Notes: generated by a model not told the origin, from the letters alone. 64,000 bases of DNA from Deltaproteobacteria bacterium HGW-Deltaproteobacteria-4 (GCA_002841765.1 PHAV01000003.1:1-64000), one strand, 5' to 3'; numbered from the stretch's first letter, positions 26,851-35,540 are shown. Made by a program: numbers and translations.

Positions 26851-26976
26851 TCCACGAAATGGCACGAAGTTTCACGAAAAGAGGCTGAGAAATAAGAGTG
26901 TTAGCAGCTTTTGGTGTTAAATCCAGATCACAGTTTTTTTGATTTCTTCGTGGCTCCTTTCGTGTGGCTTCGTGGA
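26851..26976. repeat. Solo CACGAA inverted-iteron unit, copy F
   Basis: Same arms, core and 126-bp length as units B, D and E of the array 3.7 kb upstream. Its right flank (26977-27016) also matches the right flank of the array. It lies between manB and the GT2 gene. Confidence 0.9.
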
Positions 26977-27073
26977 AGAGATCAAAGGCATTTGAAAGGC
27001 GGGCTGAGGTAGAACATCGGGCCGCAGAGTTGGCTACCGGGAAGAATTGAACCTTGAGTTTTGTGGCAGTTAC

Positions 27074-27100
27074 CGATCCCGGATCCCGATTCCCGGATTC
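27074..27100 (+). repeat. Heptamer repeat, CGATCCC type
   Basis: About four seven-base units (CGATCCC, GGATCCC, GATTCCC, GGATTC) upstream of the GT2 gene. They are close in sequence to the run inside manC. Confidence 0.65.
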
Positions 27101-27135
27101 TGCCTTTACCGATTTAACCTTAACGGACCTGACCT

Positions 27136-27864
27136 ATGGCAAAAATACTGATTCTCATCCCTGCTTACAACGAGGCCGACAATGTCGGAACGGTTGTGAC
27201 TGCGGTGCGTGCCGTTCATCCCGATTTCGACGTGCTGGTGGTCGATGACGGTTCTCTTGACCACACCGAATCGGCGGCGCGGGCGGCCGGGGCGGCGGTG
27301 GTGCGGCTGTCCCAGAACATGGGCTACGGCGTTGCCATCCAGGCCGGTTACAAGTATGCCCGGCTGCATGATTACGATTTTCTCGTCCAGCTTGACGGCG
27401 ACGGCCAGCATGACCCGACCTTTATCGCCGCGCTGCTGGCGCCGCTGCTGGCGGAGGAGACCGACTTCGCCCTCGGTTCGCGCTTTCTGGCCGTGGAGAG
27501 CTACCGCCCGTCCTTTACCCGGCGGCTGGGGATCCTCCTTTTTCGCCACCTTGTTTCGGTCCTGATCGGCCGGCCGATCACCGATCCGACCTCGGGCTAT
27601 GCCGCTTTCAACAAGAAGGTGATCCACTTCTTCTGCAGCGACATCTTCCCTTGTGATTATCCGGATGCCGACATGCTCCTCACCCTCAATCTCGCCGGCT
27701 TCCGTATTCGCGAGGTGCCGGTGCGGATGCTCGCCAACCTGCGCGGCTCGTCGATGCATCACGGTCTGCTCCCCCTTTACTATATCTTCAAGATGTTTCT
27801 GTCGATCCTTGTCACCCTGCTCCGGAGCCGTAAATTTTACGCCAGGAGGAACTCATGCCTCTGA
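27136..27864 (+). CDS. Glycosyltransferase family 2, dolichol-phosphate mannosyltransferase-like
   Basis: A 242-aa enzyme with ILILIPAYNEADNVGTVV, VDDGSLDHTESAARAAG, MGYGVAIQAGYKYA, VQLDGDGQHDP and GSRFLAVESYR. Such enzymes load a sugar onto a polyprenyl phosphate at the membrane. It overlaps the DUF2304 gene by ten bases, a common pairing in which the small membrane protein assists the transferase. The position after manB suggests a mannose-type donor, but this is inference. Confidence 0.92.
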   Translation: MAKILILIPAYNEADNVGTVVTAVRAVHPDFDVLVVDDGSLDHTESAARAAGAAVVRLSQNMGYGVAIQAGYKYARLHDYDFLVQLDGDGQHDPTFIAALLAPLLAEETDFALGSRFLAVESYRPSFTRRLGILLFRHLVSVLIGRPITDPTSGYAAFNKKVIHFFCSDIFPCDYPDADMLLTLNLAGFRIREVPVRMLANLRGSSMHHGLLPLYYIFKMFLSILVTLLRSRKFYARRNSCL

Positions 27865-28247
27865 AACAGCAACTCTTCGCCCTGTTCGTCTGTGTCGGTG
27901 TCTTTCTCTTTACCCTCGATATGGTGCGCCGTAAAAAGCTGCGGGAGGAATATTCGGTGCTGTGGCTGCTGACCAGCGTCGGCATGTTCATCCTCGTCTT
28001 CAAGTATCAGTGGCTGGTGCTGCTGACCGATCTGATCGGCGCGGTCCTGCCGACCACCACCCTCTTTATCGGCTCGCTGATCTTTCTCACCCTGATTGCG
28101 GTGCAGTTCTCCATCAAGATCTCCCGCTTGACCGAGCAGATGAAGAATCTCACCCAGGAAAACGCCATCCTCGCCCATGAGGTGCAGAAACTGCGTGAGG
28201 GGGAGGGGCCGGGAAGCGGGAAGCGGGAAGCGGGAAGCGGCAAATGA
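27855..28247 (+). CDS. DUF2304 small membrane protein
   Basis: A 130-aa protein with about three hydrophobic segments (near residues 5-22, 34-52 and 66-88) and a short coiled coil at the end, as in DUF2304. Family members sit next to GT2 enzymes like the one just upstream; their exact role is not known. The last residues (GEGPGSGKREAGSGK) are encoded by four GGGAAGC heptamers, so the tail is repeat-derived. The stop overlaps the pdxA start. Confidence 0.85.
   Translation: MPLKQQLFALFVCVGVFLFTLDMVRRKKLREEYSVLWLLTSVGMFILVFKYQWLVLLTDLIGAVLPTTTLFIGSLIFLTLIAVQFSIKISRLTEQMKNLTQENAILAHEVQKLREGEGPGSGKREAGSGK
28211..28238 (+). repeat. Four GGGAAGC heptamers at the end of the DUF2304 gene
   Basis: Four perfect tandem units encode the C-terminal tail of the upstream protein and end a few bases before the pdxA start (28244). 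Confidence 0.92.
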
Positions 28248-29242
28248 AACCACTGATTATCACCATGGGGGATCCGACCGGGATCGGCCCGGAGATCATT
28301 GTCAAGGCCTGTCTGGCCGGGGAGTTCGATGCTTATCCGCTCCTGGTTGCCGGTGATGTCGGGGTGTTGCTGCGCGCGGCACGGATCTTCGGCATCGACG
28401 GGACGATCGCAACGGGGGCAACGACTGATGAAGTCCTGCTCCGTCTCGGGCCGCGTTCGCTGCGGGTGCAGAACCTGTCGACTCTGGATGCGGCGGGGCT
28501 GTCCTGCGGCGCTCCGGATCGGGCTTGCGGGGCGGCGATGCTGGCTTACATCGAATGGGCCTGCGCGGCCTGTCTGGCCGGCGATGCCGCGGGGATGGTG
28601 ACCGCGCCGATCAGCAAGGCGGCGATCCGGACGGCCGGCTCGCCCTTTCCCGGTCATACCGAACTTCTGGCGGCGCGCTGCCAGGTGAGCAAAGAGGTGA
28701 TGATGCTGGCCGGCGACCGTCTCAAGGTGGCGCTGGTGACGACGCACCATTCCCTTGCGGCGGTACCGGGGCTTCTCTCGGTCGAGGAGATCCTGGCCAC
28801 CATCCGCATCACTGCTGCGGCGTTGCGCCGTTACTTCGGCCTGACCTCCCCGCGCTTGGCGGTCCTGGCCCTGAATCCCCATGCCGGGGAAGGGGGGCAG
28901 TTTGGCGACGAAGAGCGCACCCTGATTGCGCCGGCGATTGCCGCCGCCCGGGCGGAAGGGATCAACGCCAGCGGGCCGCACAGTGCCGATACTCTTTTTC
29001 ACTTTGCCGTGCAGGGGCACTACGACGTGGTGATCTGCATGTACCACGATCAGGGATTGATCCCGTTGAAGCTCCTCCACTTCGATGACGGCGTCAATGT
29101 CACCCTCGGCCTGCCGATCGTCCGCACCAGCGTCGATCACGGGACCGCCTACGATCTGGCCGGCAGCGGCTGTGCCAGTGCCGGCAGTCTGGTGGCGGCG
29201 CTGCGCCTGGCGGCAGAGATGGCGGGGAAGCAGCAGGGGTGA
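28244..29242 (+). CDS. pdxA: 4-hydroxythreonine-4-phosphate dehydrogenase
   Basis: A 332-aa enzyme of the DXP-dependent vitamin B6 pathway that oxidises 4-phosphohydroxy-L-threonine with NAD. It begins PLIITMGDPTGIGPEIIVKA and keeps the metal-binding histidines in PFPGHTELLAARC, TTHHSL and MYHDQGLIPLKLL, with LNPHAGEGG. Length is normal. The start ATGA overlaps the upstream stop, and the stop overlaps the MATE gene start (GTGA). Confidence 0.96.
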   Translation: MKPLIITMGDPTGIGPEIIVKACLAGEFDAYPLLVAGDVGVLLRAARIFGIDGTIATGATTDEVLLRLGPRSLRVQNLSTLDAAGLSCGAPDRACGAAMLAYIEWACAACLAGDAAGMVTAPISKAAIRTAGSPFPGHTELLAARCQVSKEVMMLAGDRLKVALVTTHHSLAAVPGLLSVEEILATIRITAAALRRYFGLTSPRLAVLALNPHAGEGGQFGDEERTLIAPAIAAARAEGINASGPHSADTLFHFAVQGHYDVVICMYHDQGLIPLKLLHFDDGVNVTLGLPIVRTSVDHGTAYDLAGSGCASAGSLVAALRLAAEMAGKQQG

Positions 29243-30615
29243 GCGTTTTCTCCTTCCTGAATCAAAATCTTCTGCGGCTGCGCCAGGCCGAAGGCCGCGC
29301 CCTTTTGACGCTGGCGGCGCCGATCTTTACCGCCCTCTTTGCCCAGCAGTCCCTCGCCTTTGTCGATACGGTCATGGCCGGCCGGGTCAGTGCTGTCGAT
29401 CTGGCCGGGGTGGCGGTCGGCGGCAGTCTGTGGATCCCCCTCCTCCTCTTTTTGTATGGTGTCCTCCTCGCGGTCACACCGCTGGTGGCGCAACTCTACG
29501 GCGCCGGGCGGACCGCCGAGTGCGGCCCTCTGGCGCGCCGGGCGCTGTGGGTGGCGCTGCCGCTGGTCCTCCTCTCCTTTCTGCTGCTGCGTCAGGCGCA
29601 GGGGCTCTTTGCGGTGATGGGGGTGGAGCCGGCGATTGCGGGCATTGCTGTCGATTACCTCAAGGCGATGACCTGGGGGCTGCCGGCCCTGGGGATCTTC
29701 TTTGTGCTGCGCAATTTGAGCGAAGGGCTGGGGCTGGCCCGTCCGAGCATGCTCATCGGTCTGGCGAGTCTGCCGGTCAATATCCTCGCCAATTATATCT
29801 TTATCTATGGCAAGTTCGGCTCTCCGGCCCTGGGCGGGGTCGGCTGCGGCTGGGGGACGACCGTCACCTTGTGGTTCATGTGCGGTTGCATGTTCCTCAC
29901 CATCCGCCGCGTCGGCGCTTATACTCCCACCCATTTCTTCGATCTGAAACAACAACGCGGCACTGAAGGGGCGACCCAGATCCTCCGGCTCGGTCTGCCG
30001 ATCGGTGCCTCCCTCCTGGTCGAATCGAGCATCTTTGCCCTGATTGCCCTCTTTCTGGCGCCCCTCGGGGCGGTGGCGGTGGCGGCGCATCAGATCACCC
30101 TCAACTATTCCTCCCTGATCTTCATGATCCCCTTGAGTCTCTCCAGCGCCATGACCATCCGTGTCGGCCATGCGGTCGGCCGCCGCCGCTTCGATCGGGC
30201 GCGGCTGGTCAGCCAGACCGGTCTGACCCTGACCTCCCTGATTGCCTTGATTACCGCCGCCGCTACCCTCATCTTTGCCCGGCAGATCGCCGGTCTTTAT
30301 ACCCATGATCCGCAATTGATCGTCACCGTCGTCGGGCTGTTGACCCTCAACGCGCTTTATCAATTGCCGGATGCGCTGCAGGTCGGCGCCGCCGCTTCCT
30401 TGCGCGGTTACAAAGATACCCGGGTCCCTCTGCTGCTGGTGATCGTTGCTTACTGGGTGATCTCTCTGCCCCTCGGCTACACCCTGGCACTGACTTACTT
30501 CTGGGGGGCGCCGATGGGGGCCCGCGGCTTCTGGATCAGTCTGATCATCGGCCTGAGCGTTGCCGCTCTCCTCCTCCTCAGCCGTTTACGGCGGGTGGAG
30601 AAGCGCCGCCGCTGA
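29239..30615 (+). CDS. MATE family multidrug/sodium efflux transporter (NorM-like)
   Basis: A 458-aa integral membrane protein with about twelve hydrophobic helices. It has MAGRVSAVDLAGVAVGGSLW near the start of the first half, RNLSEGLGLARPSMLIG, and in the second half SSAMTIRVGHAVGRRRFDRA. MATE proteins export cationic compounds using a sodium or proton gradient. The start is GTG 29239 in a GTGA overlap with pdxA. Two hairpins follow at 30686-30755. Confidence 0.93.
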   Translation: MSVFSFLNQNLLRLRQAEGRALLTLAAPIFTALFAQQSLAFVDTVMAGRVSAVDLAGVAVGGSLWIPLLLFLYGVLLAVTPLVAQLYGAGRTAECGPLARRALWVALPLVLLSFLLLRQAQGLFAVMGVEPAIAGIAVDYLKAMTWGLPALGIFFVLRNLSEGLGLARPSMLIGLASLPVNILANYIFIYGKFGSPALGGVGCGWGTTVTLWFMCGCMFLTIRRVGAYTPTHFFDLKQQRGTEGATQILRLGLPIGASLLVESSIFALIALFLAPLGAVAVAAHQITLNYSSLIFMIPLSLSSAMTIRVGHAVGRRRFDRARLVSQTGLTLTSLIALITAAATLIFARQIAGLYTHDPQLIVTVVGLLTLNALYQLPDALQVGAAASLRGYKDTRVPLLLVIVAYWVISLPLGYTLALTYFWGAPMGARGFWISLIIGLSVAALLLLSRLRRVEKRRR

Positions 30616-30685
30616 TTCCTTTTTTCTGCTTCGGTGGATTTCCCCCCTTGCATCGGCCGCGGCTCTGGTGTATAAAGATAGCAAT

Positions 30686-30755
30686 GAGCCCCTTCCCCCC
30701 CTCCAGGGGCTCCAGCGCTCTGGCCACCCCCCTCCGGCCAGGGCGCTGTTTTTTT
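30686..30755 (+). terminator. Double hairpin terminator after the MATE gene
   Basis: The first hairpin is GAGCCCC (30686-30692) with GGGGCTC (30706-30712). The second starts at the next base: CAGCGCTCTGGCC (30713-30725) pairs with GGCCAGGGCGCTG (30736-30748), a 13-bp stem with one G-T pair, followed by seven T bases. The second is a textbook intrinsic terminator. Confidence 0.9.
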
Positions 30756-30981
30756 GCCCTGCAGCACTGTGCATCGCCACACTCGGCTCCTGACTATTTT
30801 CGATGCAAATAATACGAACCTCCACCTACCTTGTCTTTCTCCCCTGCGCTATTCTCACACCATAGCAAAGCAAGTCTCCTCCTCCAAGGCTGGCGCAGAT
30901 AGTTTCTTCAGAGCATCCTGACTCTTCCTCAGGAAAACCCTTTGCCGGTTGAGGTCCTCCTCCTCGACCGGCCTTTTTTTG
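30756..30981 (+). ncRNA. Possible small RNA or leader between two terminators
   Basis: No credible gene lies between the strong terminator ending at 30755 and a second one at 30945-30981. That second terminator therefore has no obvious transcript to end, so a short RNA may start in between. I found no convincing promoter and no known RNA family. The rest of 30616-31100 is C-rich with a poly-C run near 31010-31022. Confidence 0.25.
30945..30981 (+). terminator. Intrinsic terminator
   Basis: GCCGGTTGAGG (30945-30955) pairs with CCTCGACCGGC (30963-30973), an 11-bp stem with one G-T pair, followed by seven T bases (30975-30981). It lies upstream of the yicC promoter and would insulate it. Confidence 0.85.
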
Positions 30982-31028
30982 TCTTCCCCCGGCCGCTCCG
31001 GCCTTTCTCCCCCCCCCCCCCCTTTTTC

Positions 31029-31057
31029 TTGACACCTTTGCGCGATTATCCTATTCT
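31029..31057 (+). promoter_or_regulatory. Sigma-70 promoter of yicC-gmk-rpoZ
   Basis: A perfect TTGACA (31029-31034) is followed after 17 bases by TATTCT (31052-31057), 43 bases before the yicC start. Confidence 0.75.
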
Positions 31058-31100
31058 GCCGGCCGCTGTGTAACGACTTTATTTTGCGAGGAAATCATCG

Positions 31101-31979
31101 ATGATCCGAAGCATGACCGGGTTTGGCAAAGGGATAGCAACGATCGACGGCGCCACTCTGACCGTGGAGATCAAGACGGTCAATCATCGTTTTTGCGATA
31201 TCAGTATCAAATCCCCCCGCCTCTTTTCCGCCTGTGAAGCGGAGTTGCGGCGCAGTCTCAGCGAGCGTCTCAAGCGCGGCAAGGTCGATCTCCTCGTCCT
31301 CCTCGAATACAATTCCGGGGGCGCGGCCCTGCCGGTCCTCAACCTGCCCCTGGCGCAAGCTTATTTTCAGGCTTTTAGCGAATTGCGGACGACCTTTAAT
31401 CTGCCCGGGGAGATCAGCCTCGAACTTCTCAGCGGCCAGCGCGATGTGATTCTGATGCGGGAGAATGCCCTGCCGGAAGAAGATTTGTGCCGTTGTCTCT
31501 TTGTTGCCCTGGAGCGGGCGATCGAAGCGGTCGAAACGATGCGCAGCCATGAAGGGGAGGCCACGCAGCGCGATATTGAAGGGCGCATCGCCACCCTCGA
31601 TGCCCACCTTCATGCGATCTCGGCGCGGGCGGCGGTTGTCCCGAAAGAGTGGCAGGGGCGCTTGAACGAGCGTCTGGCCCGCCTCGGTCCGGATTTTGCC
31701 TACGATCCCCTGCGTGTTGCCCAGGAGATTGCCCTCTTTGCCGATCGCTGCGATATCAGTGAAGAACTTTCGCGGTTCCGCAGCCATCTTGAACAGGTGC
31801 GGCTGCTGTTGGCCGAACCGGAACCGGTGGGCCGCCAGCTCGATTTCCTCGTCCAGGAGCTGAACCGGGAAACGAATACCATGGGGTCGAAGTCGAACGA
31901 TGCCGAGTTGACCCGGCATGTGGTGCAGATCAAGTCCGAACTCGAAAAGGTGCGAGAGCAGATTCAAAATGTCGAATAA
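31101..31979 (+). CDS. yicC: YicC family endoribonuclease-like protein
   Basis: A 292-aa protein with the family's N-terminal signature IRSMTGFGKG and the C-terminal DUF1732 signature FLVQELNRETNTMGSKSNDA. YicC proteins of other bacteria have been linked to RNA cleavage and small-RNA decay. Gene order yicC-gmk-rpoZ is widely conserved. The stop overlaps the gmk start, indicating a shared transcript from the promoter at 31029-31057. Confidence 0.94.
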   Translation: MIRSMTGFGKGIATIDGATLTVEIKTVNHRFCDISIKSPRLFSACEAELRRSLSERLKRGKVDLLVLLEYNSGGAALPVLNLPLAQAYFQAFSELRTTFNLPGEISLELLSGQRDVILMRENALPEEDLCRCLFVALERAIEAVETMRSHEGEATQRDIEGRIATLDAHLHAISARAAVVPKEWQGRLNERLARLGPDFAYDPLRVAQEIALFADRCDISEELSRFRSHLEQVRLLLAEPEPVGRQLDFLVQELNRETNTMGSKSNDAELTRHVVQIKSELEKVREQIQNVE

Positions 31980-32595
31980 TTTCAATCAAATCAAACGTGA
32001 CGGGGTGCTCTTTGTGATCTCGGCGCCGTCCGGGGCGGGAAAGACGTCGCTGTGCAAGGAAATCGTTGACATCATTCCGGGGCTGCGGCATTCTGTCTCT
32101 TTCACGACGCGGCGCATGCGCAAGGGCGAAGTGGAGGGCGTCGATTATCACTTTGTCGATGAAAAGACCTTCGCCGACATGGTTGCGGCCGATGCCTTTG
32201 CCGAGTGGGCGGAGGTGCACGGCAATCGTTACGGCACCGCCCTGGCGACGATCGACACCGCTCGGCAAAGTGGCTGTGATCTCCTCCTTGATATTGACTG
32301 TCAGGGGGCGGTGCAGTTGCAGACCAGTCAGGTGCAGGGGGTCAATATCTTTATCCTGCCACCGTCAATGACCGAACTGCAGCGGCGGCTGTGCGAGCGC
32401 CAGACCGACAGCGATGCGGTGATTGCGCAACGTCTTGTTAATGCCCGCGGAGAGATTGCCCAGGCGGGCTGGTACGATTACTGGGTCTTCAATGACGATT
32501 TCAATCTGGCACTGGAACAGCTCAAATCGATTATTATCGCCGAGACCTGCCGTGCAGCCCGTTATCACGGCGTTGTCGAGGAACTGCTCGGTTAA
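31969..32595 (+). CDS. gmk: Guanylate kinase
   Basis: A 208-aa kinase that turns GMP into GDP with ATP. It has the P-loop [38 protein letters not shown] in the GMP-binding region (S, R and R residues), and [13 protein letters not shown] 31969 overlaps the yicC stop by 11 bases; an upstream in-frame start at 31918 lies inside yicC and is unlikely. It links to guaB and guaA, 11-13 kb downstream, in purine metabolism. Confidence 0.96.
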   Translation: MSNNFNQIKRDGVLFVISAPSGAGKTSLCKEIVDIIPGLRHSVSFTTRRMRKGEVEGVDYHFVDEKTFADMVAADAFAEWAEVHGNRYGTALATIDTARQSGCDLLLDIDCQGAVQLQTSQVQGVNIFILPPSMTELQRRLCERQTDSDAVIAQRLVNARGEIAQAGWYDYWVFNDDFNLALEQLKSIIIAETCRAARYHGVVEELLG

Positions 32596-32653
32596 CGAGA
32601 CATCCCCCACGCATAACTTCAAGTATGCGTTTCATTATCAAGGAGTATCAAAG

Positions 32654-32860
32654 ATGGCACGTATTACCGTTGAAGACTGCCTGCAGCAGATTCCCAACCG
32701 TTTCCTGCTGGTGACAGTGGCTGCAAAGCGGGCCAAGCAACTCTACAAAGGGTCGCAACCCCTCATTGAGAACAAGGCCGGCAACAAAACCATCGTCGTC
32801 GCCCTGCGGGAAATTGCCGCCGGCAAGGTCGATTACGAAATCCCGACGCGGCGCCGCTAA
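32654..32860 (+). CDS. rpoZ: DNA-directed RNA polymerase omega subunit
   Basis: A 68-aa omega subunit: [20 protein letters not shown], followed by [16 protein letters not shown] and [11 protein letters not shown]. It helps assemble RNA polymerase and in many bacteria forms part of a ppGpp site; rel lies just downstream. The start follows AAGGAG at 32640-32645. Confidence 0.96.
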   Translation: MARITVEDCLQQIPNRFLLVTVAAKRAKQLYKGSQPLIENKAGNKTIVVALREIAAGKVDYEIPTRRR

Positions 32861-32905
32861 AGTTCCGTGACTTTTCACTGAACGGTTATGCTCAGGTTTA
32901 TATTG

Positions 32906-32936
32906 CAGGCGGGTCATTTTTTGCCCCGCCTGATTT
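32906..32936 (+). terminator. Hairpin between rpoZ and rel
   Basis: CAGGCGGG (32906-32913) pairs with CCCGCCTG (32925-32932), followed by ATTTT. It may terminate or attenuate transcription into rel, which starts 18 bases later. Confidence 0.7.
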
Positions 32937-32953
32937 TCGTTTACAGGTAAGCC

Positions 32954-35110
32954 ATGCCCATGTCTGCTCTCGACAACCTTCTTGCCAGTGTCCAGGCTTA
33001 TCAGCCGACCGCTGATCTTTCGTTGATTCGCGACGCTTACACCCTGGTGGAAAGCGGCTCTTTCGGTGGTGTCCGTCCGACGGCGGCGCAGAATATTGAA
33101 CACGCCGGCGCTGTTGCGCAGATCCTCGCCCGCTTGCGCATGGATGTGCCGACGATCGTCGCCGGCCTGTTGCACGAAGCGTTGGAGGGGAATGCGCCGA
33201 CGACCCTGCCGGAGCTGCGGCAGCGTTTTGGCGATGAGATCGCCGAACTCGTCGACGGGTTGACGCGGATCAGCCGTTACAATGCCGTCAGCAGCGAAGA
33301 GCGCCAGGCCGAGAACTTCCGCAAGATGTTGATCGCCATGGCCCGGGACCTCCGGGTGATCCTCGTCAAGCTCGCCGATCGTCTCCATATCATGCGCAAC
33401 CTGGCGAGCCAGCCGGAAGAAAGGCAGCGGCAGATAGCCCGCGAAACCCGGGATATCTATGCCCCTTTGGCCAACCGCCTCGGGATCAGCTGGCTCAAGT
33501 GCGATCTTGAAGATCTTGCTTTCCGTTTTCTCGAAGCGGAGACCTTCACTGCCCTGGCCGCACAGGTGGAGAAGCGGACGCAGGAACGGGCCGCTTATAT
33601 CGAAGGTGTGCGCATCAATATCCTCGACAAGCTGCATGAGCACAAAATTGAAGGGGAGGTTTACGGCCGTTCCAAGCACCTTTGGTCGATTTATCGCAAA
33701 ATGGAGCGGCAGGGGGTCGACCTTGACCAGATCTATGATCTCGTCGCCTTTCGGGTGATGGTCAAGTCGCTGCGCGACTGTTATGCCGTCCTCGGTATTA
33801 TTCACGCCGCCTGGAAACCGCTCCCCGGCCGTTTCAAAGATTATATCGCCATGCCCAAGGCGAATATGTACCAATCGCTGCATACGACGCTGATCGGCCC
33901 GCAGGGGGAGCCGATGGAGGTGCAGATCCGCACGGAAGAGATGCACCGCATTGCCGAAGAAGGGATTGCCGCCCACTGGAAGTACAAGGAGAAGGGGGTT
34001 ACGGTCGCGGACGATCGCGATGACAAAAGTTTTGCCTGGTTGCGGCAGATGCTGGAGTGTCAGTACGAACTCACTGATTCCAAGGAGTTCATGGATTCGG
34101 TGCGCTTCGAGCTCTTCCCCGGCGAAGTCTTTGTCTTCACCCCGCGCGGCGAAGTTTGTGAGCTGCCGCGGGGTTCGACGCCGATCGATTTTGCCTTCTC
34201 CATCCATAGCAATATCGGCATGCACTGTGTCGGCGCCAAGGTGAACGGCAAACTGGCCCCGTTAAAGACGGTCCTCAACAACGGCGATCTCGTCGAGATT
34301 ATTACTTCACCGAACCAGACGCCGAGCAAGGATTGGCTCAAGCACGTCCATACCGCCAAGGCGCGCAACAAGATCCGCCAGTGGATCAAGAATGCCGAGC
34401 GGGACAAAAGCCTGGTCATCGGCCGCGATCTTCTCGAGAAAGAGTTGCGCAAGCAGGGGGCGGCGCTTAACCGCTACCTGAACTCGGAGGAGATGAACCA
34501 TGCGGCTCTGGATCTCGGTTTTTCCACGGTCGAGGATCTCCTTGCCGGCGTCGGCTATGGCAAGGTGCCGATCGGTCAGGTGGTCGGTCGCCTCCTGCCG
34601 CCGGAGAAGAGCAAGGTCGAGAGTGAAGTCATTCCCCTGTCTCCCCGCCCGCCGGAGCGGAATAAATCCGGAAGCGCCATCACCATTCACGGCGTCGACG
34701 ATATCATGGTCCGCTTCGCCAGGTGTTGTAACCCTCTCCCCGGCGATGAAGTGATCGGTTTTGTGACGCGGGGGCGCGGCGTGACCATTCATACGGTCGA
34801 TTGTTCGCATGCCCTGCAGTCTGATCCGGAGCGGCGCATCGATGTGGAATGGGATCTGAAGAAGAAGTCGCTGCGTCCGGTCAAGGTGCGGGTGCATTGT
34901 TACGATCAACAGGGGATGTTGACCAATATTACCGGGGCGATTACCAACTGTGATGCCAATATCGTCAGCGCCAGCATTATGTCGACCCCCGACCATCGCG
35001 GCCTTAACAACTTTGAACTCGATGTGCAGGATCTTGCTCATCTCAACCGGGTGATCAATGCTTTGTTGAAGATCAAGGGCGTTTATAAAGTCGAACGCTT
35101 GCGCAGTTAA
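32954..35110 (+). CDS. rel: RelA/SpoT family (p)ppGpp synthetase with degenerate hydrolase motif
   Basis: A 718-aa long RSH protein with HD-like, synthetase, TGS and ACT domains in the usual order. The synthetase looks intact: GRSKHLWSIYRKM, YDLVAFRVMV, and RFKDYIAMPKANMYQSLHTT, where RFKD is the charge pattern of bifunctional Rel enzymes. TGS (FVFTPRGEVCELPRGSTPID) and the C-terminal CCNPLPGDEVIGFVTRGRG and ACT segments are present. The hydrolase motif is changed: HEALEG at residues 74-79 replaces HDxxED, while His50 and the later LADRLH remain. Activity may therefore be mostly synthesis. Confidence 0.93.
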   Translation: MPMSALDNLLASVQAYQPTADLSLIRDAYTLVESGSFGGVRPTAAQNIEHAGAVAQILARLRMDVPTIVAGLLHEALEGNAPTTLPELRQRFGDEIAELVDGLTRISRYNAVSSEERQAENFRKMLIAMARDLRVILVKLADRLHIMRNLASQPEERQRQIARETRDIYAPLANRLGISWLKCDLEDLAFRFLEAETFTALAAQVEKRTQERAAYIEGVRINILDKLHEHKIEGEVYGRSKHLWSIYRKMERQGVDLDQIYDLVAFRVMVKSLRDCYAVLGIIHAAWKPLPGRFKDYIAMPKANMYQSLHTTLIGPQGEPMEVQIRTEEMHRIAEEGIAAHWKYKEKGVTVADDRDDKSFAWLRQMLECQYELTDSKEFMDSVRFELFPGEVFVFTPRGEVCELPRGSTPIDFAFSIHSNIGMHCVGAKVNGKLAPLKTVLNNGDLVEIITSPNQTPSKDWLKHVHTAKARNKIRQWIKNAERDKSLVIGRDLLEKELRKQGAALNRYLNSEEMNHAALDLGFSTVEDLLAGVGYGKVPIGQVVGRLLPPEKSKVESEVIPLSPRPPERNKSGSAITIHGVDDIMVRFARCCNPLPGDEVIGFVTRGRGVTIHTVDCSHALQSDPERRIDVEWDLKKKSLRPVKVRVHCYDQQGMLTNITGAITNCDANIVSASIMSTPDHRGLNNFELDVQDLAHLNRVINALLKIKGVYKVERLRS

Positions 35111-35130
35111 TAATCAGGGAGGTCAGAGAG

Positions 35131-35517
35131 ATGGCACTTCAGGTGGTGAGGAGTGAAGCGGCGCCGGCCGCAATCGGCCCTTATTCGCAGGGGATGCGGG
35201 CGGGGGATTTTATCTTTTTCTCCGGCCAGATTCCGCTTGATCCCGGTAGCGGTGAGGTGGTGAGCGGCGGCATTACGGCGCAGATCGAACAGGTGATGGC
35301 CAATTGTGCGGCGATGCTGGCCGCGGGCGGGGTCGGTTTCGAGCGGGTGGTCAAGACGACGATCTTTCTCGTCGATATGGCGGACTTTGCCGTGGTGAAC
35401 GCGGTCTACGGCCGCTTCTTCCCGACCAATCCGCCGGCCCGGTCGACGGTACAGGTGGCGGCCCTGCCCCGGGGCGTGGCGGTCGAAGTGGAGATGGTGG
35501 TTTATTGCGGCGCTTGA
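35131..35517 (+). CDS. ridA: RidA family enamine/imine deaminase
   Basis: A 128-aa RidA (YjgF/YER057c) protein: AIGPYSQGMRAGDFIFFSGQ, VKTTIFLVDMADFAVVN, and ARSTVQVAALPRGVAVEVE with the conserved catalytic Arg of RSTVQV. It removes reactive 2-aminoacrylate formed by PLP enzymes. It lies 20 bases after rel and is followed by a strong two-way terminator. Confidence 0.95.
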   Translation: MALQVVRSEAAPAAIGPYSQGMRAGDFIFFSGQIPLDPGSGEVVSGGITAQIEQVMANCAAMLAAGGVGFERVVKTTIFLVDMADFAVVNAVYGRFFPTNPPARSTVQVAALPRGVAVEVEMVVYCGA

Positions 35518-35540
35518 GATATAAGAAAAGGGCGAATGAA

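Noticed and set aside
25382-26875. 497-aa minus-strand open frame opposite manB
   Set aside because: It is a long antisense shadow of a GC-rich gene; its N-terminus is the GTGAGGC repeat read backwards (PHASRLT units).
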